A stretch of 64,000 bases of DNA, from contig OY294047.1 in the NCBI GenBank assembly GCA_958510825.1, forward strand, positions 35,871,747 through 35,935,746, in the 5' to 3' direction. The translations under genes were made by a program, and so were the position numbers. Shown here one piece after another: positions 46,350-57,496 of this stretch. The first letter of the stretch is position 1; each line of letters opens with the position of its first letter. The notes under the pieces were generated by a model. That model ran no database searches. It saw only the letters and a program-made list of their open reading frames with translations, and was not told where the DNA came from. This DNA is from Brachypterus glaber. Taxonomy: Eukaryota; Arthropoda; Insecta; Coleoptera; Kateretidae.

Positions 46350-47355
46350 CATTACAACATTAATGGTGTAGTTTTGGAGCGAGTTAATACAATCAAAGAC
46401 CTGGGAGTAACTTTTGACTCAATGTTATCTTTTAAGGATCATATTTCAAACACTGTAAAGTCTTCACTAAAAATGCTTGGGTTTATTAACAGAAGTTGTA
46501 AAAACTTCACAAATAGTGATTGTCTTTTTGTTTGGAAAAAGTTTTGTTTTATTCATTTGTCAGATCTAAACTTGAATATGGGTCCCTCATTTGGTGCCCA
46601 TATTACAATATTTAAATAGATAGAATTGAATCTGTACAGCGTAGGTTCATTAAATTTCTTACTTTTAAAACAGATGGAGTAAATCCTTTAAGAGGTGCTG
46701 ATTTATCTGGTTTAATGTTAAGATTTAATATTAAGTTTTTAAATATACGCAGAAAGATATCTTCAGTAACATTTTTATATAATTTATTGCATAATATAAT
46801 TGATTGTAGTGACTTATTGTCAGTCATAGGCGAATTTCCAGTGCTCGCATAGGCGCCGCGTCTATTCTATCGTTGACGCGAGGTTTTAAATATTTACATT
46901 TTTATTTTCTTCGAAAAACACCGATATATTTACATATTTATAGTTAATATGTATATTCAATATTGTTGTGTGTAACAAATTAGTCATCAAATGTTTCGAT
47001 TTAGTGACCTTTATAGAAATTTCCCTCATAATTCGGCAAAATTATTCCGTAAGCCTATGTTTCTGTGTTTATTTTCAACGTTGATGAGTCATAACTGAAT
47101 TTATTTCGATTAATGCTTATTGTCTAGGATTAATTTTTTGGTACCTAGTACAACACGTCAATCTAAAACTTTTTTATGCCTAGAGCAAATAATTTATTGT
47201 ACAAATCACCAATTTACTTAATGTGTAATAATTTTAATGAAATTTAATTACATTGTGATATTAACTTTTCTAGTTTAAGATCTATTGTTAACTTTATAGA
47301 ATAATTTAATGTATTATTTGAATGTCCTGTTAGTTTGTAATGTTGGGCAATAAAC

Positions 47356-47417
<62 letters not shown>
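46350..47417 (+). pseudogene. Decayed LINE (jockey/I-like) 3' end with (TTA)n tail
   Basis: The frame reads YNINGVVLERVNTIKDLGVT, then FVRSKLEYGSLIWCP and RIESVQRRFIKFLTFKT after frame changes near 46550 and 46617. This is the reverse-transcriptase C-terminal region (IKDLGV.FD, RS.LEY.S..W, IE.VQR.F). Sequence from 46832 to about 47148 has no LINE character, and the frame resumes TRQSKTFFMPRANNLLYKSP. The element ends CAATAAACG plus about 20 TTA triplets (47357-47417). It is interrupted and inactive. Confidence 0.8.
46832..47148. other. Insertion within the LINE
   Basis: About 317 bp separates two readable LINE segments. It starts near GCGAATTTCCAGTGCTCGCA and contains GCATAGGCGCCGCG. No terminal repeats or TSD could be defined. 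Confidence 0.4.
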
Positions 47418-47420
47418 CAT

Positions 47421-47641
47421 AAAATCGAAACTGTCACACCTTGTAAAAGAATTTTAAAAGCTCTTGAGTTACTGTCAGTGGTTAGTGCGATTTACGAACA
47501 GTAAAATATGGTTTAGAAAATTTACGTAATAATATTTAGGTATTATATAATAATATATTTTTTAAAATTGTAAATTTTGGGAGCCCCCGGTAAATGAATA
47601 CCAAAAGTCCGGTCTCTGCTCATTTTGAGTTATTTTTTATG
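47421..47641. other. Unassigned AT-rich DNA
   Basis: Nothing recognised. Confidence 0.4.
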
Positions 47642-48835
47642 TATACACGGTGTTTGCAGACTTATGACATATATTAAAGGGGATGATTCTACATCACAAA
47701 AGATGAAAAACTAACAAAGGAACATATGTCTGGAAATAAGCCCTAGGGGAGCTACGGCCCTTCGAAGATGTTGAATGCGGAAGAAAAAAAAGCACCAATA
47801 AAATTTTAATGCTGCAGGGCGATTCTTTATTCAAAAAGTAACATGTTTGGTGGCACAAAATTTTACTTCCTCTTTATTGCATTTTTTTAAAAGGCTGCTT
47901 CCACAGTGTTACACTAGATGACATTTTTTTATGTATTTTTAAGGAATCTATATTTTTTACTTAAAATCCATAAAAATACACATAAAAAAGTTTGGGGCAA
48001 AAATGTGTTAAGCTGCATACATTTTGTCGGTCTAGGCATGCATCTGGATAGATTCAAAAAAATAAATTAACATAAACTATTTAATTGCCCTTATTAATAC
48101 TAGTATACATGCAAAACCTAGTCGCTCTATCTTAAAGCCACTTTACACGCAGCAATTTGTGCGCAAGTTTGATGCTATGCAAGTTTGTTGCAAGAATGAT
48201 TCAGTCACTGCGCATGCCTTCAGGCAAGTTTGAGGCCATTTTCAAGCCATCAAATTATTTAGAACATGTTCTATTTTTCGGCGATTTTCATGCAAGTTTT
48301 ACGGTTATTTTCGTGGTACCAACCTGGAAAAAAAGTTACCAAATCGATTTCATTTTACTAATATAGTAGCAACTGCACATGTTAATAATTATTATTATTA
48401 ATAATAGGTCGGTCTGTCTAACTAAAAAACTTCCTTAAAAAAGCAAATGCTAGGTTATGTTTTTGTCAACAAAGGCAGAGACACGTCAAAATTGTCTGTT
48501 GGCAGCACTGTTTACCTTGCAATATATAGCACCAAACTTGCGTAGAACTTGCTCCGTGAAAAGGCAAATCAATGTCCAATTGTCCTCATGCTATATCTGG
48601 CAGCAAACTTGCATAGCATCAAACTTGCGTACAAATTGCTCCGTGTAAAGTGGTCTTTAAAGAGTACCGGAGTTAATCATTAAAAACCTTATTTTTAATA
48701 CATTTTAAAGGGTCGTAACTCTCTAAGGGGTCCTTTCCTGACCTATGTTTCCATGCTGGTTTTTCATATTTTGTGATGTAGAATCATCCCCTTTAATATA
48801 TGCAAGAAGACTGCAAACACCATATGATACATAAC
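47642..48835. mobile_element. Palindromic MITE P5, split by a TTAA MITE
   Basis: The left end ATACACGGTGTTTGCAGACT and right end (complement of AAGACTGCAAACACCATATG) enclose P4-like blocks: AAGCCCTAGGGGAGCTACGG on the left and its counterpart near 48715. Without the 521-bp insertion and its TSD the element is ~670 bp. Where P4 reads CTTAAACGGTACC, P5 has been opened at TTAA. Confidence 0.7.
48136..48656. mobile_element. TTAA-site MITE (521 bp) nested in P5
   Basis: The ends AGCCACTTTACACG and (complement) AGACCACTTTACACG are flanked by TTAA at 48132-48135 and 48657-48660. Removing the insert and one TTAA restores the P4-like sequence exactly. TTAA duplication is typical of piggyBac-type transposition. 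GCAAGTTTG/CAAACTTGC recurs at least six times near the two ends as subterminal motifs. No transposase. Confidence 0.8.
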
Positions 48836-48841
48836 TAGTAT

Positions 48842-49109
48842 GGGAGATTTAGCTCAGTGGTCAATGGCATCGATATAGCCTGACACTGATCTAATGATCG
48901 TGAGTTCAAACCTCACTGGCGCCGATTGCCTTTTTCAGTTAATTAATAATTGAAATTTGGCGAAGGCGTACTCCCTAGATATATTGGTTCGAAAGTCAAT
49001 TAAAGCCGGTGGTTCCCTCTACTACTAGCCCACACAAGTCCTGGACTTAGGGGATGCTTAATTAAGTAGAATAGTACGAGGTTAAAAACAAACATAAAAC
49101 ATAAAACAT
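48842..49109 (+). mobile_element. tRNA-derived SINE, copy 2 (full length)
   Basis: GGGAGATTTAGCTCAGTGGT gives a good A box (TAGCTCAGTGG) and GAGTTCAAACCTC the B box. The body matches the copies at 23682 and 25262 and ends in (ATAAAAC)n. The tRNA head is better preserved than in copy 1. The missing fold beyond the B box and the long body rule out a true tRNA gene. Confidence 0.8.
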
Positions 49110-49361
49110 TCTTAAAGAATTCGTTGCATAATAAACTAAATATAAGCAATGTTGTAGTAGCCTTTAGGGATTTATGCTAATTCTTCACGGAAATTTTGAA
49201 ATTCTTTGCAAAAAACTCAATGTGTGTGTATTCGTAATGTCAAACATTATGTTTAAAACATAATTTAATGATTGATAAAAAATCTAATATTTATTTATTA
49301 TTTTTCAGGTATGTTGAAAGTATTTTGCCCACGAGTTCGTAAGTACATCATTATGAAAACT

Positions 49362-50409
49362 ACACAGAAAAAAAGGATGTCTTGAATCAAAGCAAAACGA
49401 TCTTGAACTTGAACCAAGGCCGCCATGGCTTTCGAAATGTTCAACGCCATGACTGTCTTGATCAAGTCCGCCGTGATCTTGGCATTTGAGGTCCTAGATT
49501 TAAGGACATTTCCCTAAATCAAAGCCTCTTAAACCATTTATTTAAGATCATATTATCTTAAACCAAGTATGTAATTATCTTGATTTAAGATCATATTTTC
49601 TTTATCCAAGATCATATTATCTTACACCAAGTCTTGGTTTAAGATACTATAATCTTGAATGAAGGGAATTATAATATTGATTTAAGATTATGATTCTCTT
49701 GATTCAAGATCATATTGACCCCACAGTCAGGTTCCAGGGTTAATAGAATGGTAAATATTTTGAAAACATTTCCCACACATTTATAATATTATTAGGCACG
49801 CCTATGAAATATGATACTTTCTTACTCTGTTAATCGTGTGAAATTTGGTTTCATAGGTGGTCGTAGGAAAAAGCACTTGTTTTTGAAGAAAAACTTGTTG
49901 CAACGCCATTGCAAAATGGCGCTTATAGGTATAAGTAAATTTGAAAATCCCCATCGTTTGAGGGTAACATACAAATTCGTCCATTTTAAAGCAGATAAAA
50001 ACAATGATACAGCTTTAAAGACAAATGACGGCAAAAAAAAACAAACCTAACTTCTCTCCCGAGCATTTCTTGAACTACTGCGCAAATTGTCTGCCAGCCA
50101 ACAACGGTCGAGTCTACTGTATATCTACGTGGGGTGAGGCCGGCAATCTCTTTACCGTAAGACAACAGGGGCTTTGAGTCAAGATAATAACTCTTGATTC
50201 TCTGTTACTATTTTAAATGTCATGCATTTAAGGAAAAAATCCTTGACACAAGGTTTTTTCTACCAAGAGAATAATTAAAGAAAACCAAAGTCACAGATAA
50301 TCTTAAACCGAGGATACATGATCTTAAAAGAAGATTATTACCTCGATTTAAGATAATATAAATCTAAGATAATTTATTATCTTCTGCCAAGATACTTTTT
50401 TTTCTGTGT
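49362..50409. mobile_element. AAGAT-rich TIR element, long copy (1,048 bp)
   Basis: Ends ACACAGAAAAAAAGGATGTC and complement (ACACAGAAAAAAAAGTATCT). The outer ~350 and ~240 bp are packed with AAGAT/ATCTT words in both orientations (for example AAGATCATATTATCTTA). The GC-richer middle (49800-50160) is unlike the arms and may be captured DNA. A 165-bp relative sits at 58060. Confidence 0.65.
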
Positions 50410-51689
50410 GTGGGGTTTTTACCAAAAATCCACTTCTTTAATATAGATCTTTCTTTTCAACAGAAACCACACAAGCCCGCTGTGTTTGGACTTTTTAGGG
50501 TTTCTGAAATATGTGATTCAGTAAAAAAAAACTTCAGTGAGATTTTTTTTCTGTGCTAATATTTAGAGAAGTATTTTTCCGTCAACCTATAATAAATCGC
50601 ACTTTTAATATAATTAAATTTTCAAAACTTTAAGCTGATACGGATTTGGAATAAAAATGAAGTGGCGTGATTTAACTTTTGATGAGCTCGGTTATGAGTT
50701 ATAAAAATGGCTCAAATTAAACTTTAGACGTTGAGAGCGTCGCACTATGTGGACAAACAGAAAAAAAGTGTTTAAACAAATATATTTTGGTAAAGTAAGT
50801 CTAAAAGGGTTTCGTGTACATAAATTACTATTTCTAAATCAAAATTAAGATTTAACATTGAAAGGTGCAGAATGCGTAAAACTTAAAATGAAAAATAATT
50901 AACAGCGAGTTCGTACGCTTTTGAATAAATTAATTGTTTCTTGTCAATATTCAATTAAAACCATCTAATATTTTAGATTATGCACAAAAATTAATCCCAT
51001 TAGCTCACACGGTTTCTGAGATATTAGGGGTCGTCCATAAAACACACCTTTTTAGGTGATTTTAGACTCCCCTCCCCCATGTTACACATTGTCACAAAGT
51101 CTAGCATAAAACAATGACTTTAATAGTAGATTACAGGTCGATTCGGAAAATAGTACTTTTAGGTCGAGAAAAAGTGCCATTTTCCGGGAGACCTGTATAC
51201 TATTTTATTGCAACTGTTTTTATTTAAAAATAAAGTACTAATTTTTTTGAAACCTAGATGTTTGAATTCAAATGCAGAAAATAATACTATAATACTTAGT
51301 TTTTTCATATGTGCCACAAATATTTTTTCCTGCATTTCACAAGAAAAGCACAATTATATATAATTAAGTTCCACATACGCGTAACCCAAATAAACAACCA
51401 CAAAAGGCATTTGTTGATAGCTCACAAGGCACCGTTTATAACATTTATTATCCTTCTCAGTCTCAAAAGTAAAAAAACATTGATTAAAACTGTACATTTA
51501 GGTATTTTAAACGAAATGTATTAGATTATATTCATGTTTATCATGACAACAGCAGTTTAGCCATCTTGCTTTAAGCATTAATAATGATATTTTAACTGGC
51601 GGCGACATCTAACGTAAATTAATGATTTAAATTGCAGACCAGTAATAATTAGTTTACTGGTCTCTATTTTTCATTACAGGTCAGGTTCA
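50410..51689. other. Unassigned AT-rich DNA
   Basis: AAAAAGTGCCATTTTCCGGGAGACCTG near 51170 partly complements nearby sequence. Nothing else recognised. Confidence 0.4.
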
Positions 51690-52200
51690 GGCGTTTTATA
51701 TTTTCGGGGTCGCTGAAACCGAATCTGACCTCAGAATTGCTCCATCAGATCGCAATTTTTTTTTACACTCAAAAAAAGGGTGCGAAAGTTCCTTAAATTC
51801 AGATGTTTTTAAGTGTAGAAAAAAATTGTGACCTGATGGAGCAATTCTAAACTCAGATTCGATTTCAGCGACCCCGAAAATATAAAAATTAGTTGGTCTA
51901 GTCTCTGGCACATATTTTTTTTGGGTGGCTGTAGCTAACCAAAAAAAAATTAAGTGTCAGGGACTAGACCAACGCATTTTTATATTTTCGGTGTCGCTGA
52001 AACCGAATCTGATCTCAGAATAGCTCCAACAGGTCACAATTGTTTTCTACACTTAAAAAAGTGTGCGAAAATTCCTTAAATTCAGATGTTTTTATGGGTA
52101 GAAAAAAATTGTGATCTGATGGAGCAATTCTGAGATCAGATTCGGTTTCAGGGAACCCAAAAATATAAAAATGCATTGGTCTAGTCTCTTGATATTATTT
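51690..52200. repeat. Two stacked palindromes of one family
   Basis: Each unit (51690-51905 and 51960-52190) is a self-inverted repeat: TATATTTTCGGGGTCGCTGA and CTCAGAATTGCTCCATCAGA on one side, their complements on the other. The spacer 51890-51965 is itself inverted (GGTCTAGTCTCTG / CAGGGACTAGACC). The whole region could fold into a three-hairpin structure. Confidence 0.7.
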
Positions 52201-52293
52201 TTTTTTGCGTGGCTGTGTTATTATTATTATTACTGATTTTCAGCCGGTTTTATTTTTTATTTTTAAAATATTTTTTTTTTTTACACCAAAACA

Positions 52294-52480
52294 TGGCTCG
52301 GGCGGCATAGTGCGTCGTTTCGAGTTCGAATCTTCTTTGTCTTAATAATTAATTGAAGTTAGAAATTCGGTATTCGGTTTACAACATAAACGTTCTTTAT
52401 GATGTATAAGGGACCCGATAAAATTTTCTCAAGACGGATAGAGGAGAATATGCTTTGAGTTTAATAAAATTGTATTCACC
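52294..52480 (+). mobile_element. Possible second SINE family
   Basis: GGCTCGGGCGGCATAGTGCG is A-box-like and GAGTTCGAATCTT B-box-like at tRNA spacing. TTAATAATTAATTGAAG afterwards loosely resembles the SINE body at 23682. The tail is not obvious. Confidence 0.45.
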
Positions 52481-52502
52481 TTAATAATTTCCTTTTATTT
52501 TT

Positions 52503-52548
52503 ACCCGACTGCACCCGGCTAACCGGTGTCAATCGGGTGCAGTCGGGT
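52503..52548. repeat. Short perfect hairpin beside TA
   Basis: ACCCGACTGCACCCG and its exact complement CGGGTGCAGTCGGGT are separated by 16 bases, with TA at both outer edges. It is likely a very small MITE. Confidence 0.6.
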
Positions 52549-53948
52549 ATATGAAATTTTGCAAAAACAAAATGGCGGCTATCAGACGCCATATTTTCTT
52601 AATGTAAAACTCAAATAAAAAATAAACTTATTATGTATCAATTTAAAGGAAATCAAAAAATAAGAAAAAAGTTTCTATGAACATGGTTTCGAAAATGCTT
52701 TTCAACAAAGTTACAGCCTACTGTGTATTTTAATGTATGTACAGGGTGATCCAACTTTCAGTACAAGGGTTTTACGAAAAGAAAAGCCTATTTCAGCGTC
52801 AATAAAACTGTACCTTCCTCGTAAATAATATGGAGCATATTATTAAATCCATTGTAAGAAACGAAATGGCAATTTTCACGTCCGACGTCACATGACCTAA
52901 TTATTTGGTTTGTTTTGGTTTTTTCGTTTGTTTGGTGTTTTTGATGCTATCGTAGCGTAGCGTTTTTCTCCGAAACTGGTCTTTTAATTTGTCTGCAATT
53001 TTCCTAATTTAATTTTTACCCCAGAAATTACAAAATATCAAAATTTGAGGCAGTTTGACTGACGCCTAAGAACCCCGCTATATGTGTGCCAGGTTCTTTA
53101 TTTAAAAACATCAAAATTTTATTTTACCTATGATTGAAAGTTTACTAGTGTCAAAATTTGACATCTAATTACATTTTTAAAAATATATATCAGCATTTAT
53201 TAAAATGCCTATATCTCGAAAACTAATAGTCCTACGATAAAAATGATCACATGTTTTTGTAGGGAATTAAACATTATTTTTTTTTATTTTCATTTATGCA
53301 AAAAAAAATGTCGTACTATGTATAAATAATAAATAAGTGAGATATCGCTTAAAATTATAGTTTTTGTCCATTTTGCCCCCTTGTCCTACGCTAATATTAA
53401 CCATATTTTGTAAAAATCGGGTTAAGGAGGTAAAATAAGGAAAAACAATTTTTTCAATTTTTTTAATGTATTTTTCGTTTTACGAGAAAAGGGTATTTTT
53501 TTGAGAAAATTAAATTTTTTTTGTTTTTTTTTTAATTTTTTATCATTTTTTTGTTTTTTTCGTTTTTGATTTTTATGAACCTAGGCCTTAGGGGAAAGTA
53601 TTATTTTGTTGGCAGCATTTTTTTTAATATAACCATCTTCAGTTTCTGTTGGCTGCTGTTAGAGAGGATATTAGATATTAATTAATTAATTACTAATTTA
53701 ATTACTAATTAAAACGTACTTAACACACTCGAAATCAAACAAAAAAGCTTCAAGAATTCTAGTCTTGACATATTAAAATTTGAGTAAGAAAAGTTTAAAA
53801 TAATATTCTAACTGTAGAAAGTTCTTTGAAGTGCATAAGTAATTAAATACTTATTAATATACCTGACTACGAGGAATGTTATCATACTCTTCACAGCACG
53901 CAGTGCTAGAATAGTATTATACGATGGTTTTCAAATTTCGAAAATGAT
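52549..53948. other. Unassigned AT-rich DNA with one P-type end
   Basis: TACAGGGTGATCCAACTTTC at 52740 is a P-family terminus without a partner. The remainder is T-rich low-complexity sequence. Confidence 0.4.
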
Positions 53949-54008
53949 CAAAAATACACTGCCCAGTAAAAGAGCTTTCCCATTTTTCACCTCTGCGCGT
54001 AAAATGGT

Positions 54009-54621
54009 TTTTTTCTTCAAGCGTACTAAAATGTTCATATTTTATAACTGAACACACTAGTTAGAAGTGATCTATTATTCTACAGTAAAAAAAATAAGTT
54101 TATTGATAAACGCCGTAAAAAAAAGTTAGTTAGCAAAACCATCACTGGCGGCAGCACTCTTTGACTTTGATGACAGCCATACTTCAAACTTGTTTGTTTA
54201 TTATGTAAACAGGTGGTTGAATCGAGATTCTGTGCAAAACCCTTGTGTGAAATTGATTAAAAATGATTAAAGAAGAATATATGGTTTATACACCTAAAAA
54301 TCTCACCGAAATTGCAAATGCTACATTAGACAAGTTACCATCGAAATCGCGAAAAGTATACGATTTAGCCTACGAAAAAAATTTAAATTATTTTAATGAA
54401 AAAGCACTTAGCCTACTTTATTACTGAATAAATTAAATTCAAAAATTAATATTTAAAATATATATATAGGAAGCTTGAAGAAAAAATAGTATTTTTCACT
54501 CAGAGGAAAAGTGCTTTTTTTTGCTCGTCTATAGTTTCCGGACTCCGTTTCGCGTCGTCCGTAAATTCTACAGACTAGTAAAAAAAAGCTTCACTTTTCC
54601 TCTTAGTAAAACAATATACTA
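54009..54621 (+). mobile_element. Hairpin-ended element Y, copy 2, nested in family X
   Basis: In the second family X copy GGATTTTTTATTATCAGATT is continuous. In the first copy the same place is opened by ~613 bp starting CTTCAAGCGTACTAAAATG and ending near AACAATATACTATTTT. This matches the inverse of 29895-30495, with the long hairpin at about 54505-54600 and the ORF at 54263. Confidence 0.7.
54263..54427 (+). pseudogene. Truncated element-Y ORF, copy 2 (54 codons)
   Basis: MIKEEYMVYTPKNLTEIANA, then TLDKLPSKSRKVYDLAYEKN, LNYFNEKALSLLYY and stop. It has an AAAAATG start context and shares 36 of the first 41 residues with the 30143 copy. It is probably the first exon or 5' end of a recombinase- or transposase-type gene; the rest of the gene is not in the window. 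The functional class is a weak inference. Confidence 0.45.
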
Positions 54622-56014
54622 TTTTATTATCAGATTCACTTTTAGCAACCTTAAAAATATACCAATTTTCACGAAAACTACCCCCCGCCTCTTAGGGGGT
54701 GGAGTTATAATTTTTTTATTATCAAATTCTCTTTCAACAACCTTAAAAAGCCCAATATACCAATTTTCACAAACACTACCCCCCGCCCCTTTGGGGTGGA
54801 GTTATAATTTTTGTATATTCGGATTCACTTTAAGCAACCTCAAACAACCCTAATACACCAATTTTTATAAAAACTATCCCCCACCCCTCAGGGGGTGGAT
54901 TTAGATTTTTTCACGAAAACTACCCCCCAGCCCTCAGGGGGTGAAATTAGAAAATAATTATTATCAGATTCAATTTTGTCGACCCCAAAACCCCTATATA
55001 CCAATTTTGACGAAAATATTGAAAATATTTTAAAATATTTACCCCCTCGCCCCTAAGTTGGGTGAGTTAGAAAATTTTTATTATTAGATTCAACTTCAGC
55101 AATCTTAAAAACCCCTATATAGCAATTTTAAAATTTTTGTAAAATTTTTTTTTTCCCATTTGCCGCACCCTAATGTTCACCAAAAACAATCCCGAGCGAG
55201 AACTTTTGTTAACATACCTGTTTGCCAAATTTCAAGTCTCTAGCTTAAAGCGTTCTTAAGTTATCGTTCTTACAAGATTTTCCGGACAGAACGATCGACC
55301 GACCGAGCGACAATTTTTTTTTGCTTGAAATTGATTAATATCGACATACAACGTCATAAAACGCAAAAATACGCAAAAAAATTGAAAATTTTTGCACGAA
55401 TACAATGCTTTTCGAAATTTTGAAATTTTTCAAAATGGGAAAGCAATACACTGCCCAGTAAAATCGCTTTCCCACTTTTGACCTCCGCGCGTTAGATGGA
55501 TTTTTTATTATCAGATTCACTTTCAGCAACCTCAAAAACCCCAATATACAAATTTTCACTAAAACTACCACCCACCCTCCAGGGGGTTGAATTAGAATTT
55601 TTTTCTCGATTTTTTTATTATCAGATTCACTTTTAGCTACTTTTTATTTATTATGAGATTTACTTTCAGCAATCTCAAAACCCCCTATTTACCAACATTC
55701 ACAAAAAGCACCCCCCCACCCCTTAGGGGGTGGAATTGAAAAAATGTTATTATCAAATTCAGTTTCAACGTCCTCAAAACCCCCTATTGAAAATATTTAA
55801 AAATATTTACCCCCTCACCCCCGTGGGGGGGAGTTAGAAATTTTTTATTATAATATTCGATTTCAGCAACCTCAAAAACCCCTATATAGCAATTTTCCAA
55901 TTTTTGTGAAAAATTATTGTATTTACCCCAGCCCAATGTTTACCAAAAATAATCCCGAGCGAGAACCTTAGTAACATACCTGTATGCCAAATTTCAAGTC
56001 TATAGCTTAGGGAA

Positions 56015-56113
56015 CGTTCAAGTATTACGTAACTCAAATTTTGATCAGTTTGGACCCCCCCCCCCCCCCCGTAACGCTATTTTCCTATACCATTAACATG
56101 GGTGTAATACTCC
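56015..56113. mobile_element. CGTTCAAG fold-back MITE, truncated copy
   Basis: CGTTCAAGTATTACGTAACT, a C16 run and ACCATTAACATGGG match the copy at 1288. The right arm is missing because a Tc1-like fragment abuts at 56114. Confidence 0.6.
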
Positions 56114-56413
56114 AACACTAAGGTTGGCATTCTTGATTGGCCATCATGCAGCCCGGATCTTAATCCTATAGAGAACCTTTGGGATCATTTCCAGAGGCGT
56201 ATTCGTCGTCGTCCAGCCAGGCTACTCTTTAAAAGTTACAGTGGCCCTTTAAGAACAATTTAAAGGAATTTCAGAAATGTGCTTAGATTTGATTAAATCA
56301 GAAGAAGAAGCGTGTTTTTCTGAATGGATCTTCAACCCAGTACCATTGTCAAATTAAAGTAATTAATATTTATGCAATGATTTCGATGTGGACGGTTTTT
56401 TTGCCGGTCATTG
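56114..56413 (+). pseudogene. Tc1-like transposase 3' end with terminal repeat
   Basis: 56114 onward reads NTKVGILDWPSCSPDLNPIE then NLWDHFQRRIRRRPARL. This is the catalytic-end block (PDLNPIENLWD) of Tc1 transposases, holding the last acidic residue of the DDE triad (E in the PIEN motif). Frameshifts follow. The element ends GGTTTTTTTGCCGGTCATTG next to TA at 56414-56415, which looks like a Tc1-type TIR. The 5' part is gone. Confidence 0.8.
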
Positions 56414-56415
56414 TA

Positions 56416-57179
56416 TTTCTAGAATTCGTATCAGTTTGGAAAGAAATTATTTATAAACAAAAAAAGTTATAGAAGGCGCAACTTTTTATTACGAAGGCGA
56501 AACTTTTTATTACAGTATAAAAAAGTGCGGGCACCAGCACATAGAAATCATTATTTTGGGAAGTAAGTATAGAGTAAAGGCAATAATCCTTCCACTGTGA
56601 GGAGTATGCTATGGAATGCGAGGCATTACAATTCTTTAAGGATTATTGAAAATTATGTTTGTAAATGCCCGGCAGATGCATGTTCAAATTATAAATGCAT
56701 GTATACAGGTCTGTCTAGTAATAATGAAGATAAGATAATGAAATAGTTGTTTGGTATTTCTGGTATGCTATCACCTTTTAAAATTAAAAGTAGGTTCTTC
56801 ACGTGCCATAGGTTTTAAATTAGCGTTAATATTTTAACCAGACTTTATAAGAATACATGGAAAAAAGAGTATATGCGAATGCACAGCAGTCAAATACGTT
56901 AGGCAACATAAATTTAGGTCTTCAATACCAACTCAAAAAGAAAATTCCCTAAAAATATTATATTTGGATTTTATCACAGTGCGACAAAAAATGTGCATTT
57001 TATGCAAAATTATTAAAAATACATAAAACAGTTTATTAAACACAAAAACAAGTACAAATATGCACACACAACGGGGTATTATCAATGACTGTCAAATTAA
57101 GTAGGTCATAAGTTCCCTAGTAAACTTTAGACCTACTGTACACATAGCTGTGTCATAAAAATTAAAAAAAAAATAGTTT
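56416..57179. other. Unassigned AT-rich DNA
   Basis: A short tandem pair, AACTTTTTATTACGAAGGCG, lies near 56480. Otherwise nothing. Confidence 0.4.
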
Positions 57180-57496
57180 TTATCCAATACATACAGATAA
57201 TAAGACAATTACCAGCTTTATTTTAAATAGATAAACTCAATAATAACCCCCGCGTGGCTTTTACTTTATTGAGGATAATTATTTATTTTACCCACTCAAC
57301 TGTCACTTGTCAAATTATTTTCTTGTAAATGTCATTAAATTTTTAATAAAAATATGAATTCCCAAGCTATTATTGGATAAAACCTTGTAGGGCACTCATG
57401 GGTAAACCGATATTGCCCTCTCGAAAATTAACCTGCTTGGTTAATTTTTTCATGGGCAATATCTTACTTTACCCACTAGTACCATAAATAACTATT
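57180..57496 (+). mobile_element. Hairpin MITE S, copy E (hairpin tip deleted)
   Basis: Same ends. The tip is reduced to ACCTGCTTGGTTAATTTTTT, removing the second half of the tip stem. Confidence 0.75.

Larger units (their letters stand above)
53949..56005 (-). repeat. Family X array: two copies with GC-box minisatellite
   Basis: Two tandem copies start with ACACTGCCCAGTAAAA (53950 and 55450) and then carry ~90-100-bp degenerate units: ATTATCAGATTCACTTT, AGCAACCTC, CCAATTTTCAC, ACTACCCCC then CACCCCTCAGGGGGTGG. Both end in TTTACCAAAAATAATCCCGA-like and CAAATTTCAAGTCTCTAGCT-like sequence. The 17480 fragment is the same family. The first copy is split by element Y. There is no ORF. Confidence 0.65.

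Noticed and set aside
48842..48920. True tRNA gene
   Set aside because: Same SINE body follows; the 3' half does not fold as a tRNA.
53630..53660. CTGAAGA on the minus strand as a further hammerhead
   Set aside because: No GAAA with a matching stem II follows.
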